Source of the DNA: Ustulina deusta
Lineage: Eukaryota > Ascomycota > Sordariomycetes > Xylariales > Xylariaceae
NCBI GenBank assembly: GCA_023159155.1
Contig: JAJNNX010000009.1
Coordinates: forward strand, 806,001 to 870,000
Direction of reading: 5' to 3'
Length of the DNA: 64,000 nt
Shown: piece by piece, positions 35,201-43,923 of the stretch
Numbering within the stretch: the first letter of the stretch is position 1
How the letters are laid out: each line of letters begins with the position of its first letter
Notes under the pieces: model-generated
What the model was told of the DNA's origin: nothing
Database searches by the model: none
What the model saw: the letters and a program-made list of their open reading frames with translations, nothing else
Program-made: the position numbers and the translations under genes

Positions 35201-38200
35201 TCGGTGACTTTGCGGACAAGTTCCTGGGCAAGGCGGCTACCAGTACCGACAAGCCGAAGTTCAATTTCCCTACGGACCTCAACTTACCGACGAAGAAGAC
35301 CGTTGCCAATGCTAGCTTCGTCTTCGTGCCACGCAAATACCTCGAGTTAGCGTTCACGGGAGAGAGCTTGTGGGAGGGCCGCTTCGGTGATGACTTGAAC
35401 TTCAAAGTTGATCGTCTTGGAGCGTACTTTAAAGTCAGCAAGTCTGCCATCGAGCTCGGGGTTCCGGCTGGCAAGCCCGAAGAGAAGAAGAGCCGGAAAG
35501 AGGGTGAGAAGAAAGAGAACACTGAGACCAACGATAAGAGCACCGCCAAACAAGAGGACAAGAAAGAAAAGGACGGTAAGTACAAGTTCGAGATCCACCT
35601 TCTTGGCCAACTCACTATCAGCGATTTCACGAGCGCGCAAGCCCGCCTCGACATCTCACCAGACAAGAGCAAGACATTCATTGCCACGATTGCGAAGAAA
35701 CCCCAACCAAGCGTTGGCCCCGACGACGCGTCCGGCCTTGCTGGCGACATCGTCAAGTCCGATACAACAAACAACTGGGACACACTCGTCAAGTCTACTG
35801 GTACGAAGCCATTCGTGTTCGAAGGCAGTGTTCTTCTCTTCATCGACTTCACTGCTGCTCGTCTCGTTGCTACGGGTACATTGAAAGATTTGGGACAGTG
35901 CGTCATTCTGGGGAAGAAGATGCCTGGTGAAAAGAAGGACAAAAAGAGCAATTACGGCTTCTATCTCTCGCTCGTTGCTCAGAACGTGGAACAGATTTGG
36001 ACTGGGCAGAAAGACGACGTCGCTGATGTGTTCAAGATCAAAAAGCTGGCGGGCCAGTTCGTGTCGTATGACACCACCGTTGAAGGTCTTATGGATGATC
36101 TCAAAATTGCCAAGATCGATGACGGTGAGAACAAGGAAGACTTGCCAACCGACGTCATCGCCCTTGCGGATCAAGAGGAGAAGCCGGACGAGAAGAAACC
36201 AGAGCCGAAGCCAAACACTGGAAACGAAGAAGAGACAAAGTCACTTGTCACCAAGATCAATGATGATACCAAGGCAATCACACCAGGTGCATGGTTCTTC
36301 GCAGATTTAGCCTTCCCAACCTCGTCAAGCTCCAGTAGTTATTCACTCTCATCCAGCTTAGCGCTCGCCACTGTCGACAAAGACGCACCGAATGCTCCTA
36401 CTCAGCCCCAACCGGGTAGACCCGCGCCGACGCTCCTCCTGTATGCCTGTATCATGAAAGATAAAACTCAAAGTATCTATGGCATTCGCATTGACAACGT
36501 CGTCCTCCTCGGTGGCAAGATCCGCCTCAGCGGTGGTGGTAGTTATCATCCGGGGGACAAAAACGTCAAGGGCTCACGAAGGGTGGACATTGAAAAGGCA
36601 AGATTGGAAATCGAGTTCAGCGAAAAACAGAAACTGGACTTGAACGTCGACTTCCATTTTGATGAGACAAGAACGTGGTTCACTGCCCGAGCTGGCGGCT
36701 GGACGTTGCGTGAACCTTTCGAAGGGATGTTCAACGTCGAACTTGTCAATATCGGTGCGGATGGCTCCTTTAGCAAGACGGAACAGACGGTCACGATCTC
36801 AGGCAAAGTCAAGTTCGGTAACGGAGCCGAGGAGAAGCATATCACAGCCATGGTGTTGTTTCAGAAGTGCCGACCGCGTGGCGTCTATCTCAAATACGAC
36901 AACACACCTGAAGCAGAGTTGCCTGTAGGCGACTTGTGTTCCGAAGTTCTATCAAGCCCATCGGATCCAGCGGACAAGAGAGTCACCTGGCCGGACACGC
37001 ACCCCAACTTTGCATTCCAGTCGGCTACGATCTACTACATTGCTGCTGGTCCAGTCGGCATGAAGTTGGACAACAAGGATCTGGTCGTCGGCTACCATCT
37101 TGAGGCTTCAGTATATCTTTTCGACAAGCCCTTCGATCTCCGCCTCGACATCGGTGCCTCCAAAGGCAAGGGTGTCACATTTACGGCAGTGTACAAGGAG
37201 ACTCTGGATCTCGAAATTGTCAAACTCAGCGGATACAAAGACTTGGTAGCGAAGACCGAAGAGAAAGGACCGGCCATCTCTGTTAGTACCACCCCAGCGA
37301 CGGGAAGCAACAAGTCCAATAACGTCACTCTCGAGGTCAAAGCCGGAGTCAGTATATTTGATTGCGACTCGATTCCAACCGAAATGTCGTACGAGACGGG
37401 CACCAAGAGCTTCTTCGTCAGTTTGACACTGCCAGCGAACTTCCTCGGCGGTACGGAAGCGCACCCTGTTGGGTTCAGATATAAGAACGGACGATGGTCG
37501 TTTACCGGCATGAAGGTCGACGACGAGTTCTCCGGTATCATCAAAGACGTCGAAGAGCTCATGAAGGAAGGATCGAAGCGAAAGAACCCGGGCTGTGGCG
37601 CATTGGTCAAGTTCGTCTGGAAGTCACTCATCAAGGGCAAGTGGAACTTTGGGCTTTCGCTGCCTGAAAAGGATGATAAGCCCGAAACCGACACTGACAA
37701 GAACTCAAAGAGGGACATTATTGGCGGAAAACACAAATCCCTTCTTAATAAAGATGGTAAGACTGAACTCGCGGTCAAGATTGCCTACAACGTGGTGACC
37801 CGAGTCGGCGAGTTGCCCGTCATGAGTGTCATCTTCAATGACTTCCCTCTCCTCGTCGAACCGAAGGTCAAGAAAGGCGAAATCTGGGACTACCTTTCCA
37901 AATTCGTGACCGAAAACGCTGAAAACCTCGCTGACAAGCTCGCCACTGATGGCGAAAATCTGACAAAACTGCTTGGTGTGTTGTTGGTGGATCAGCTCGG
38001 TCCCGAAATCACTGCCGCATTGATCTGTCGAGGCGCCAAGTCAAACCAGCTGGGTAACCGGGGAACGCAGAACATGAACAATGGATCGCAGGCAGCCAAA
38101 AAAGCGGCCGAAGAGGCCTTCAAACAGGCAGCGAGAGCCGCTGCTGCGGCCGCGGCCGACGCAGCTGTCGCTGGTGGTGCAGCTGTGGCAGGCGAAGCGA

Positions 38201-41200
38201 TCTTGACGGGTCTTGCAATCCTGGCTGCAGCGATACTTGCCTTGGTCATCATCATGAAATTGAAAGAGGCGATTGACAAGCATGGTACTCCCGAGGAAAA
38301 GAAAGCGGCTCAGGATGCGGCTGATGAGGCGGACAAGAAGATCAAGGAGGCCCAGGCGCAGCTGGAGGAGGCTAAGAAGAAGCTGAAGTTGGCCATGAGC
38401 ATCATCTCGGAGATTCCAGTCTTCCAGGTCAGCCTTGATGATTTCAAGAAGACGGTTCTGGAAGTTGACTGGAAGACGGTTGTTCCGAAGTGCTTGGAGC
38501 CACATCCGGATAAGGGGAAGCCAGATGTGACGTGGATTGTCGAGGTTGCCAACAACGACAAGTTCGAGAAGTCGGTCACCAAAAGAATCAAAGATGCCAC
38601 GTCATACATCTTCGAACAAGCAAATAGCGAGTGGCAATCTAGTTCACACTTCTTCGTCCGAATCAAAGCATTGTTATACGCGAAAGCGACCGCCGATGGA
38701 CAGACTAAGGAGGAGACGATGGAAGCGACGAACTGGAGTTCTGTGAAGACTATAGATCATTTGCCCTTCCTCAAAACACCGACAAGCGTGTTCTTGGCCC
38801 CTGGGAATGAGAGCGATGCGGCTGTCACTGTGGAAAAGACTGTGGAAAAGGTGGAAGTGGTTGTTGCCGACAAAGAGCCTGTCCAAGGAGCATTGTCGCT
38901 CTATTCCGCGGTCCTCACACCCGACGCGAAGGATGCCGCAAATTTCAAAGTACCAAGCGTCCACCTCGTGGCTCCAGAAAACTATCCGAACATCGCAGTG
39001 GTTGGTAGTGTAAGAGCGTTTGTGAGAAGCGTGCCAGCGGATACGTCTAAGGCTCGACCCTCGGAGTGGGTTAGCTCCCTTCCCCTGCCCATCACCAATC
39101 ATGCCACCAAAGTCGTAGCCAATTTGGACGGCGGAATGGTCAAAGCAACATGGGACGCTATATCTCACGCCACTGCCAACCCGTTGGTATACTTCATCAA
39201 GTCAGACACTTGGACACCCGCATTTCAAATCAAGGTTGAAGCGGCTGGTACTGGCCGTGCAGCTCGGTTCTTTGCTCCAAAAGAACAGGTCAAGCAAGGA
39301 GACAACTTCACTATTGCAGTGTGCGACAGTGACATTCGCCCCGGAGCTTTGGCTGTCTTCTCGAAGACTTCCACGTCGTTGACAGCGGACTTTCTGCCGA
39401 TTCACACAGTTAACGAAGCCGATACTTACCTGGATCTGGAGAGGAATGTTCTACTGGTATATTACACAATGCCTTATACCACTAGGCTTTCGCTCGACCG
39501 TTATGTTAAGGCGAGCTATGCGAATGGCAAGCAAAAAGATTGGAAACGTGAGGGCGGTTCCGACGGTGATCTAACGCTACGCGGCTCTCTCGAATTTATA
39601 GATATCAAAGCCCCCATCAATGCCACGTTACAGATTGTCGCCAAAGACGAAGACACCAAGATCGAGAAGGTTGGCCCGGCTTGGAAGTTGGTAATTCCGT
39701 ACAGTAAGTTGCCAGTGCCGAGTCTGTCCGTATACTCTATCACTTCGCCATCGCCCTCAATCAACATTTCCTGGATGCCATTGCGACATGCTCCGAGTGT
39801 GAAAGTATCCATGATTGCCAAGACAAGCGCCGGTGGAGAGATGCCTATCGAGAAAGACGTGCCAGCAGGACAGTCCTCGATCACCCTGAGCCCTGCTTCT
39901 GGTCAAACGTGGGACTTCAAGGTCGGGACGACGTTCACGGTGCAGGCATCAGCTCGAGGAAAGAACGCGCTTGGAAAGGCAGTGGAGTTGCACTATGTCG
40001 TACCAGATGCCTCAAAGGATGCCATCGCCCAGGATGACAAGCCACTACTCGAAGATTTAGCGGCAGACTCCGGCGTCCATGTCTCAGGCCTTCAACCCAC
40101 AACATCGAATTCCCTGGACCAACAAGTCTTCTGGACTCACAGCACAAAGGACGGCCTCATCGGCATCCAAGGCCAGACCGCTGCGACACGCAAACGCGTC
40201 GTCATTGCACCCTCTTTACTTGCTACACCGCCACATAAGCCAGAAGACTTGATTCACAAAGGCGCCGGATTTGCTTCCGCAACCCTCAAGAACGGCCAGG
40301 AATACATCTTCTGGGTCGACACCAAAGGCGCTATCCAGGCCCGGCGCTGCATCCCCACCGCCACCGCAACAGACGCTCGCCAATACAAACCCCTGTCCGA
40401 TTTTCCCTTCGAGGCCGCCGGCACCACCTCCCTCACCGCAAGTGGTATCCTCGCCGCCACTGCCGAGGTCACTGCTTCCACCGACAGAGCCCAGCGCGTG
40501 CATCTCTGGTGGCTAAACAGCTCCAATGAGCTAGTTAAGGCGGTGTACACTCCCAGCCAAACCCCTGAAAATGAAGATGGCGAGTGGACTGACCAAGACT
40601 CATTCGTCTCTGGAGTAATGGCTCCTGCGCCTACATCTTATCTCGCTGCGCAATCCGTCATCGCCGAGTCGGTCGACATCTTCTGGATCACGACGGCTGG
40701 TCGTCTGTACGGCATGAACAATGGAAACATGTACTCCGTCGTGGATCCGGACCGCGGCATCGACAGGGTGGACAACGCCAGTCCAGCCAGCCGCATTGCC
40801 ACGGTGGCGACGGGCCAGGGCGGGTTGATGCTCTGGTGGGTAACAAAAGAGGGCGCCGTACAGATGGCGACACGATCCGTCACCGCCGGCGTCACGGGCT
40901 GGAACATGTCGCTCGTCGCCGGGCCCGGCAGCGCCGCGCCCGACTCCAACGTAGCTGCAGCAATGATCAAGCGAGCGAATCCGCCTAGTCCGGCTCTGGT
41001 GGGACCTGAGCCGAGGGTGTGGTGGTTTGGGCCGCACGCGGAGCTGTTGTGTGCGAGGTCGGAGAGAGATAAGGCGGACACGGCGTACTGGACAAGGTAT
41101 GTCCAGGTAGAGGCTGTGGCGGGACGGAAGAGGAAGACGGTTGTGGTGAGAGGGGACGAGAAGGGCACCGGGGCGGATGTTTGGTATAGCAAGACGGATC

Positions 41201-41232
41201 AGATTGTCGGGGTTTTCAATTTTTCCCAATAG
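29230..41232 (+). CDS. Giant (4,000 residue) protein: ComEC-like metallo-beta-lactamase fold, beta-rich modules, lectin-like beta-propeller
   Basis: One uninterrupted exon of 4,000 codons. Residues ~1-330: metallo-beta-lactamase fold with H84-P-D86-D-D88-H89, F218-TGD and H256-HGS, the motif set of ComEC/Rec2-type metallohydrolases. Residues ~430-760: unrecognised alpha/beta region, then an acidic linker (~790-875). Residues ~1070-2890: long beta-rich modules separated by Lys/Glu/Asp linkers (~1675-1790, ~2080-2120, ~2315-2340); they could belong to a large DUF such as DUF6603, unchecked. Residues ~2950-2977 are Ala-rich, ~2978-3010 form a membrane-length hydrophobic helix, and ~3023-3061 a coiled coil. 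Residues ~3090-3590 look Fn3-like. From ~3616 a beta-propeller has seven repeats with an aromatic pair before a [G/N]-x-[I/L/V] turn (near 3632, 3691, 3757, 3816, 3865, 3929, 3982), as in fucose/PLL-type lectins. No signal peptide. An intact frame of this length implies selection. Function unknown. Confidence 0.9.
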   Translation: MALAVVKLHVVFAGRGDGLILEVEDNNVNRNRRLVVVDGGPTSHRHAANGGTAGAPYSRYLMAAMRRIWGGTGPIQVASIFNSHPDDDHYKGLLDLVANNIRRADFALQNSFFVPDWPGDDSYREIQALLLGLGFRAKHDTAAAITSTPFIQIKYPEGLSLRGIINFTRVVPPNPTVQPQLDVDLTLKKLDKVKDKNDSSILMEVVQDPNSQLRAIMFTGDGEAKRIKQYVKYKALNNLNQMAEFNRHYSIYKLQHHGSQENQDKSWDTVNIGIPQAVLNEFVIYYLAFQGPNSLLPLWDDGNTHVTVIDKLREYVLGDLVSQGPGLAHWQTVLRNRHREYIRQLIDSTSNEPTLTYINDANPNDPNFNNPIHLAQPCITKFIAQYLEDMSAIQNHDDLTPTQRMIDYEIAYDDLEETVFTSGRWIKEEQDWYWNYFCGTTHLMFSWANRYAKIAQFYRRFTADSYVVSGSASVHGHPTVAVVTGLALALATDNRGANLYMTDPGMMFARGLWRDGRGANWPDLPTAVQIIGRDLNDLFTGNNLNVRFLSHDYYMTLNADIGLIGQRDREFVNDVKSTQLIQFGNSDAQREIYEHLKKNANVLPHANAGRLDRKTWQVVCDLRLNNAIQRHYLCFQFLQGGGVGPHCAQVLTNLHVQEFLGAFPIGQNPLGEGFRIRVSDNNQFNPHLDYYLHKLEENRITYWRIQWLDNQNNVWSFYLRNGGVVPLAEQDVLATDLILNFTVLQTPATINAQIAANTIPLPVQTATMVPVNGQRAARSVADNALFDAREEPNEAAIEEDEAVISLPSDVEPSANVTDDIAPSQDVDGSVVGDAQVPERDGEEGQTFTLAVSPSDELAIPQIARQEVSSSVLGPLTESMMLSHYLELRSFDPSKVLTRANALEALLGKSNARLELVTRLEVYEKILAAPLDVEKSTVAYLTKEETGFDFTEASLPEKGSSATKVRIVDKEYEVRSLVLTRKDLLLGLQSDLKSADGSEMTISTAAKLVKRLPSMRDFLLTAGAEMEKMSEVSVSTLFSFIFKSENKAAELLCSAIPKTLAKESLGLLKPDLDNAEVAWDQTPFGDVHLTYAQIPCTITRISALPQLDLSVVKIEMTQLGFQLTNLDNRDEKIALAATVKIQASGADSGAGLELKLRLEMTDHLAELQFVAQNVKSLVDIAKAISVDSTELEKMPVPLTKQSSANNTDTKSFSSLGSLRSKSTSIGFSLRETGKGSGTFSLSSIFIAIDFNDWTEYLPKELKIDSIEHPKTAITILDPTDAKLRRIKVDAGFQYLFDTVKTTVPGHDLVVETKRYIGFNVTAIPIAGLPDYDFQLDMFCETGLSVQDVLRVVGLDLRTDLKSSFPPLDSLLSDVKMKRLSIGTELATGKLQITDWTIELFVKEMKIVPEEFVLSNLELTITKSSAGLYVCDGSSVFHIKKNQFDKYFKVSCRLPQPTLAGFFEVQAPLGLELMDLFKCFDVDLASVPVINDLFTIQLRQFRIDMGYKSEKGSKLSVMGVSAKLEKEELAIEVADKSLKFTDLSLSFAWFSADSSSTDSEAIKTFTAKATLPGGSYSVAIGYTSVESALLIELLPMDNSNLGDLLRNVLSTEMADVVLPVLGDLALQEGSLLINTKDKCVDQLDIVFGQHHSVNLDKASGAPVSIAALELHYSRRKAPSSKAITDGSTAANGTVTATNDGKPEATDTKDKDQNTQTSLNIAGVVALNDLRAKVEFKYLPAPKTAPTKDSKDAQYSKTGFGPPSGKTDTKPDDSKEDKPKTDKDGHGQMSITVSAVDEKALTLRNFAALFGLGDVKIDSPDQKRSFLDLTLKKAEGVVDILPSALQEDKTNGSNWGKYGKPTKPAEPAKKGKFRFSFFEVVVESLEAFTLIESSPPIQLDKLFLKFTYKKVEDSSKKPVEGKLVDSKDVSKDKKPQDTSASSTSGFEALVYGSFMISTQHIEVAYSKTKRHGSAFIGRWSPKDATDKEKKDLDIGDFADKFLGKAATSTDKPKFNFPTDLNLPTKKTVANASFVFVPRKYLELAFTGESLWEGRFGDDLNFKVDRLGAYFKVSKSAIELGVPAGKPEEKKSRKEGEKKENTETNDKSTAKQEDKKEKDGKYKFEIHLLGQLTISDFTSAQARLDISPDKSKTFIATIAKKPQPSVGPDDASGLAGDIVKSDTTNNWDTLVKSTGTKPFVFEGSVLLFIDFTAARLVATGTLKDLGQCVILGKKMPGEKKDKKSNYGFYLSLVAQNVEQIWTGQKDDVADVFKIKKLAGQFVSYDTTVEGLMDDLKIAKIDDGENKEDLPTDVIALADQEEKPDEKKPEPKPNTGNEEETKSLVTKINDDTKAITPGAWFFADLAFPTSSSSSSYSLSSSLALATVDKDAPNAPTQPQPGRPAPTLLLYACIMKDKTQSIYGIRIDNVVLLGGKIRLSGGGSYHPGDKNVKGSRRVDIEKARLEIEFSEKQKLDLNVDFHFDETRTWFTARAGGWTLREPFEGMFNVELVNIGADGSFSKTEQTVTISGKVKFGNGAEEKHITAMVLFQKCRPRGVYLKYDNTPEAELPVGDLCSEVLSSPSDPADKRVTWPDTHPNFAFQSATIYYIAAGPVGMKLDNKDLVVGYHLEASVYLFDKPFDLRLDIGASKGKGVTFTAVYKETLDLEIVKLSGYKDLVAKTEEKGPAISVSTTPATGSNKSNNVTLEVKAGVSIFDCDSIPTEMSYETGTKSFFVSLTLPANFLGGTEAHPVGFRYKNGRWSFTGMKVDDEFSGIIKDVEELMKEGSKRKNPGCGALVKFVWKSLIKGKWNFGLSLPEKDDKPETDTDKNSKRDIIGGKHKSLLNKDGKTELAVKIAYNVVTRVGELPVMSVIFNDFPLLVEPKVKKGEIWDYLSKFVTENAENLADKLATDGENLTKLLGVLLVDQLGPEITAALICRGAKSNQLGNRGTQNMNNGSQAAKKAAEEAFKQAARAAAAAAADAAVAGGAAVAGEAILTGLAILAAAILALVIIMKLKEAIDKHGTPEEKKAAQDAADEADKKIKEAQAQLEEAKKKLKLAMSIISEIPVFQVSLDDFKKTVLEVDWKTVVPKCLEPHPDKGKPDVTWIVEVANNDKFEKSVTKRIKDATSYIFEQANSEWQSSSHFFVRIKALLYAKATADGQTKEETMEATNWSSVKTIDHLPFLKTPTSVFLAPGNESDAAVTVEKTVEKVEVVVADKEPVQGALSLYSAVLTPDAKDAANFKVPSVHLVAPENYPNIAVVGSVRAFVRSVPADTSKARPSEWVSSLPLPITNHATKVVANLDGGMVKATWDAISHATANPLVYFIKSDTWTPAFQIKVEAAGTGRAARFFAPKEQVKQGDNFTIAVCDSDIRPGALAVFSKTSTSLTADFLPIHTVNEADTYLDLERNVLLVYYTMPYTTRLSLDRYVKASYANGKQKDWKREGGSDGDLTLRGSLEFIDIKAPINATLQIVAKDEDTKIEKVGPAWKLVIPYSKLPVPSLSVYSITSPSPSINISWMPLRHAPSVKVSMIAKTSAGGEMPIEKDVPAGQSSITLSPASGQTWDFKVGTTFTVQASARGKNALGKAVELHYVVPDASKDAIAQDDKPLLEDLAADSGVHVSGLQPTTSNSLDQQVFWTHSTKDGLIGIQGQTAATRKRVVIAPSLLATPPHKPEDLIHKGAGFASATLKNGQEYIFWVDTKGAIQARRCIPTATATDARQYKPLSDFPFEAAGTTSLTASGILAATAEVTASTDRAQRVHLWWLNSSNELVKAVYTPSQTPENEDGEWTDQDSFVSGVMAPAPTSYLAAQSVIAESVDIFWITTAGRLYGMNNGNMYSVVDPDRGIDRVDNASPASRIATVATGQGGLMLWWVTKEGAVQMATRSVTAGVTGWNMSLVAGPGSAAPDSNVAAAMIKRANPPSPALVGPEPRVWWFGPHAELLCARSERDKADTAYWTRYVQVEAVAGRKRKTVVVRGDEKGTGADVWYSKTDQIVGVFNFSQ

Positions 41233-41650
41233 TTCAATGTGCGGCGCATCGGCATCTGATTCTATATGATGTTTGGTACGTGTCTAGTATGTATAAGTGC
41301 TAATAATCCAATCGTCGAGCTCGTACAATTCTTTTCCTGTAGAAGTCTTTTCGTGGGCTTAATGTTATAACCATTCTCCTCATCACTTTTCGCAGCTAGA
41401 CCGCTGTCGTGAAGAGTCACTGTGAGTTTCACCATCCTTCACTACAAGGGTATGAATTCGAATTGGAAATTGAGGGTATACGCGCATCTCGATAGTATGA
41501 CCATAGTCGGCAATACACTGTTACCTACCTACTATTTCCCACTCACTGCATATTGGAGAAACAATCTTGCAATGTCAAATCCGACATTGGATGACATAAT
41601 CTTCTGACGAAGCTACATGGTGAGCTGTTCGGATCCTAATGGCCATGCCT
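41233..41650. other. Convergent spacer, giant gene to HET relic
   Basis: Short convergent intergenic stretch; nothing beyond probable 3' ends recognised. Confidence 0.55.
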
Positions 41651-43923
41651 TTAGATTAAGCATACAGTCTTGTTATCGCAGCCCTCAAAGATACGCAAAC
41701 CAGCCTGGCCTTTTGGGTTCGAGAAGAAAATACCTGTACGGTAATATGTCCTCGCGCAAGCAGGCACATCTTCGTCACGAGCAGCAGGGCAGATGATGAG
41801 CCCCCATGCATATCTTTGATCTTTTCCGAATGGGCCGTCTTCACGTTTCTTAATAGCGCTACCAAGTAGCAATAGGTCTAACTCGCGGTCCGAATCGTCA
41901 TTCTCCTCATCCCAGTCGAGATTGCAATCGGCCAAGTAGCCCCCCTCTAAGTCTTTGATCTGCCAACAAGGAGTAGTGAATACGCCGTCATGAAAGCGCT
42001 CTGGCAACAACGGTATTCTCCTGATCCGAGACGTTATTGTCAGTGATGCTTTTCGATCTGGCCGTAAAGATTCGCGCCAGTACCACTTTGATCGATACAT
42101 GGCTCAACACTAACATATTCGGACCGGTAGTCTCTGTAGGCTCCCATTCATATGAAAGTAGCGGTGGCCATTTTCGAAGCCGAGATCTTGATTTGCCCAG
42201 CTCCAGGACGGCGCTATGAATTGCTGGCTAGAACGCTGAGGTCCAAATAATTCATCAAACATTTGACGCTCCTTATTATTCATTGTCCAGAACAACTGCC
42301 GATGCAGATCTTTTTGCCAGAGACCTGCGAGTATTGGTCATCTACGTCGAGCAGACCTTTGAAGTAACCCGCAAGACCTGCCAGGGCTGGGAACTTATCC
42401 GTTGGATAAGTGAGTTGCCTGCTAGAATATTCCGAAGCCCATTCCATCCAATGATTATAAGCAAGTTCGAGGTTCAGATGCCCTCCAATTGCGATGCCCG
42501 TCTCGAGGAAAGAAACGGCAGGCACATCACAAGGCTGGTACTTCGTCTCACCTTCGCTCATGATGCCCTTGGCGCTTATGGTATGAATTTTCTTCTTTCT
42601 AAAACAAAGTAAGACTCGAGATAGGTGGTATTCCTGAAAAGTCCACGCCCTAGTTGCCCAGACACCTTCACCCAAGTCTTCCAAATACAGATATCCTGTA
42701 ACGAGAGGGTCGGTGAGGCCTGGTACGCTGTACCGAATCGTGTTGTGACCCTCAATATCTGGACTTACGCGGGACCTGAAGGGGATATCGATTCTACGAC
42801 TCCGTTTCTCGAGGAACCCCTGTGAATGAGAACTTGATGACACCGAGCATATCGTCACAGTAGAGTTCCGATACACATTAGACATTTGTGCAGCTTCTTG
42901 TTCCCAATCTACCTTGTCATCTTAGATTATGCACACTGCGTCGACCCATAGATACCTAATACCAAGAGCTTTGCAGACGTCTACGGTGTCTTTGGTGACA
43001 GAGGTGGCCCCGGCTATATCAATTTGAGCTAGCCGTTGCTGTAAAGTCTCCCGCGTAGTCTGATACTGAGAAGCTGCTTCGACTTGTGAACCCCAGCAAT
43101 AACTCAACGCAGCGTATTCTGGTCGAGCTTCCATACTTCGTAAGTCAGTAGCAAGCACAAGTCGCGGAAGTCGACCCTGACCACCGACTCCTACATCTAT
43201 TAAGCGAGTAGGCAAGTATCGATCATCTCGCTTGACTCCGAGGGACACAGCTTCTTGCTCAGACTCATTCAGAAGCCTCTTGATCCATGCAACGTTTTTT
43301 GAGTTCATTGCATCGCATTCGGATGATGTCTCTAGCCGCAACCACCTGACGCAAGGCGCTAAGATTATCTTTAGCCATGATAGCGTCCCTTCGGTCCTTG
43401 GAAAACAATAACAATCACGGTAACGCAAGGCGAACATACCAGAGCTCGAATCAATGCCAAACGAAATGGTTGGGCAAGGCAGAGGTTTTTGACCAGTTAC
43501 GGACATGAAGTTGACTTGCAACAATAGAGCTACGAGGCCTCTATCTGGGAACATTGAGGAAACTTCCGGATATAGGTAATCCGCGAATAGACTCCCCCAT
43601 AGATAAGAGATCTTGAGGGTGACTCTGGCGGCACCATCAGGCGGCTCTAGCTTAGCCGTCAATATGGATTCCCTAATGTAAGCGCAGCAGATGCAGCCGG
43701 TCAGCGCTGACTCGGCGAGGGATGGTAGGTCAGGATACAAGTCTTCAAAACAATATTCAGTCTCGAAATGACGTCGAGTAATTTTTTCGTCAAATGCAAG
43801 AAATCTACTTTCTCCAGGCCGGTCGGACCTATAGCCCCCCCAAGCCTTGTCGTCAATGAGGAGAAGCCTGCAATGGCGACAAAACTGGCTGACTTCTGAG
43901 TCATTATAGAGCTGGCGAGACAT
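41651..43923 (-). pseudogene. HET-domain (heterokaryon incompatibility) gene, broken
   Basis: In other fungi HET-domain proteins trigger programmed death on recognition of non-self. Reading leftward from the ATG at 43923, a 333-codon first part holds HET motif 1 (YAALSYCWG) and motif 2 (GIRYLWVDAVCII). The family continues CIIQDD, but here the codon after CII is TAA (42924-42922) and the next residues are DDK, so a Gln codon CAA has probably become TAA. The frame then continues with MSNVYRNSTVTI and motif 3 (ATRAWTFQEYHLSRVLLCF). A one-base loss near 42331 shifts the frame so that AGLWQKDLHRQLFW and PSWSWAN are read in another frame, and two further frame changes are needed near 42115 and 42055 to follow the C-terminal part (EYVSVEPCIDQSG, then ASLTITSR). 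At least four lesions, so a pseudogene unless there are sequencing errors. Confidence 0.82.

Noticed and set aside
35112..35951. Leftward 279-codon frame inside the giant gene
   Set aside because: Antisense shadow of the Lys/Asp-rich coding region; no family similarity and no splice-site support.
42900..42945. An intron hiding the TAA in the HET gene
   Set aside because: The flanking codons (VDAVCII and DDK) are conserved HET motif 2 residues, so nothing can be spliced out there without losing the motif; the only GT...AG pair tight around the TAA would be about 24 nt, too short.
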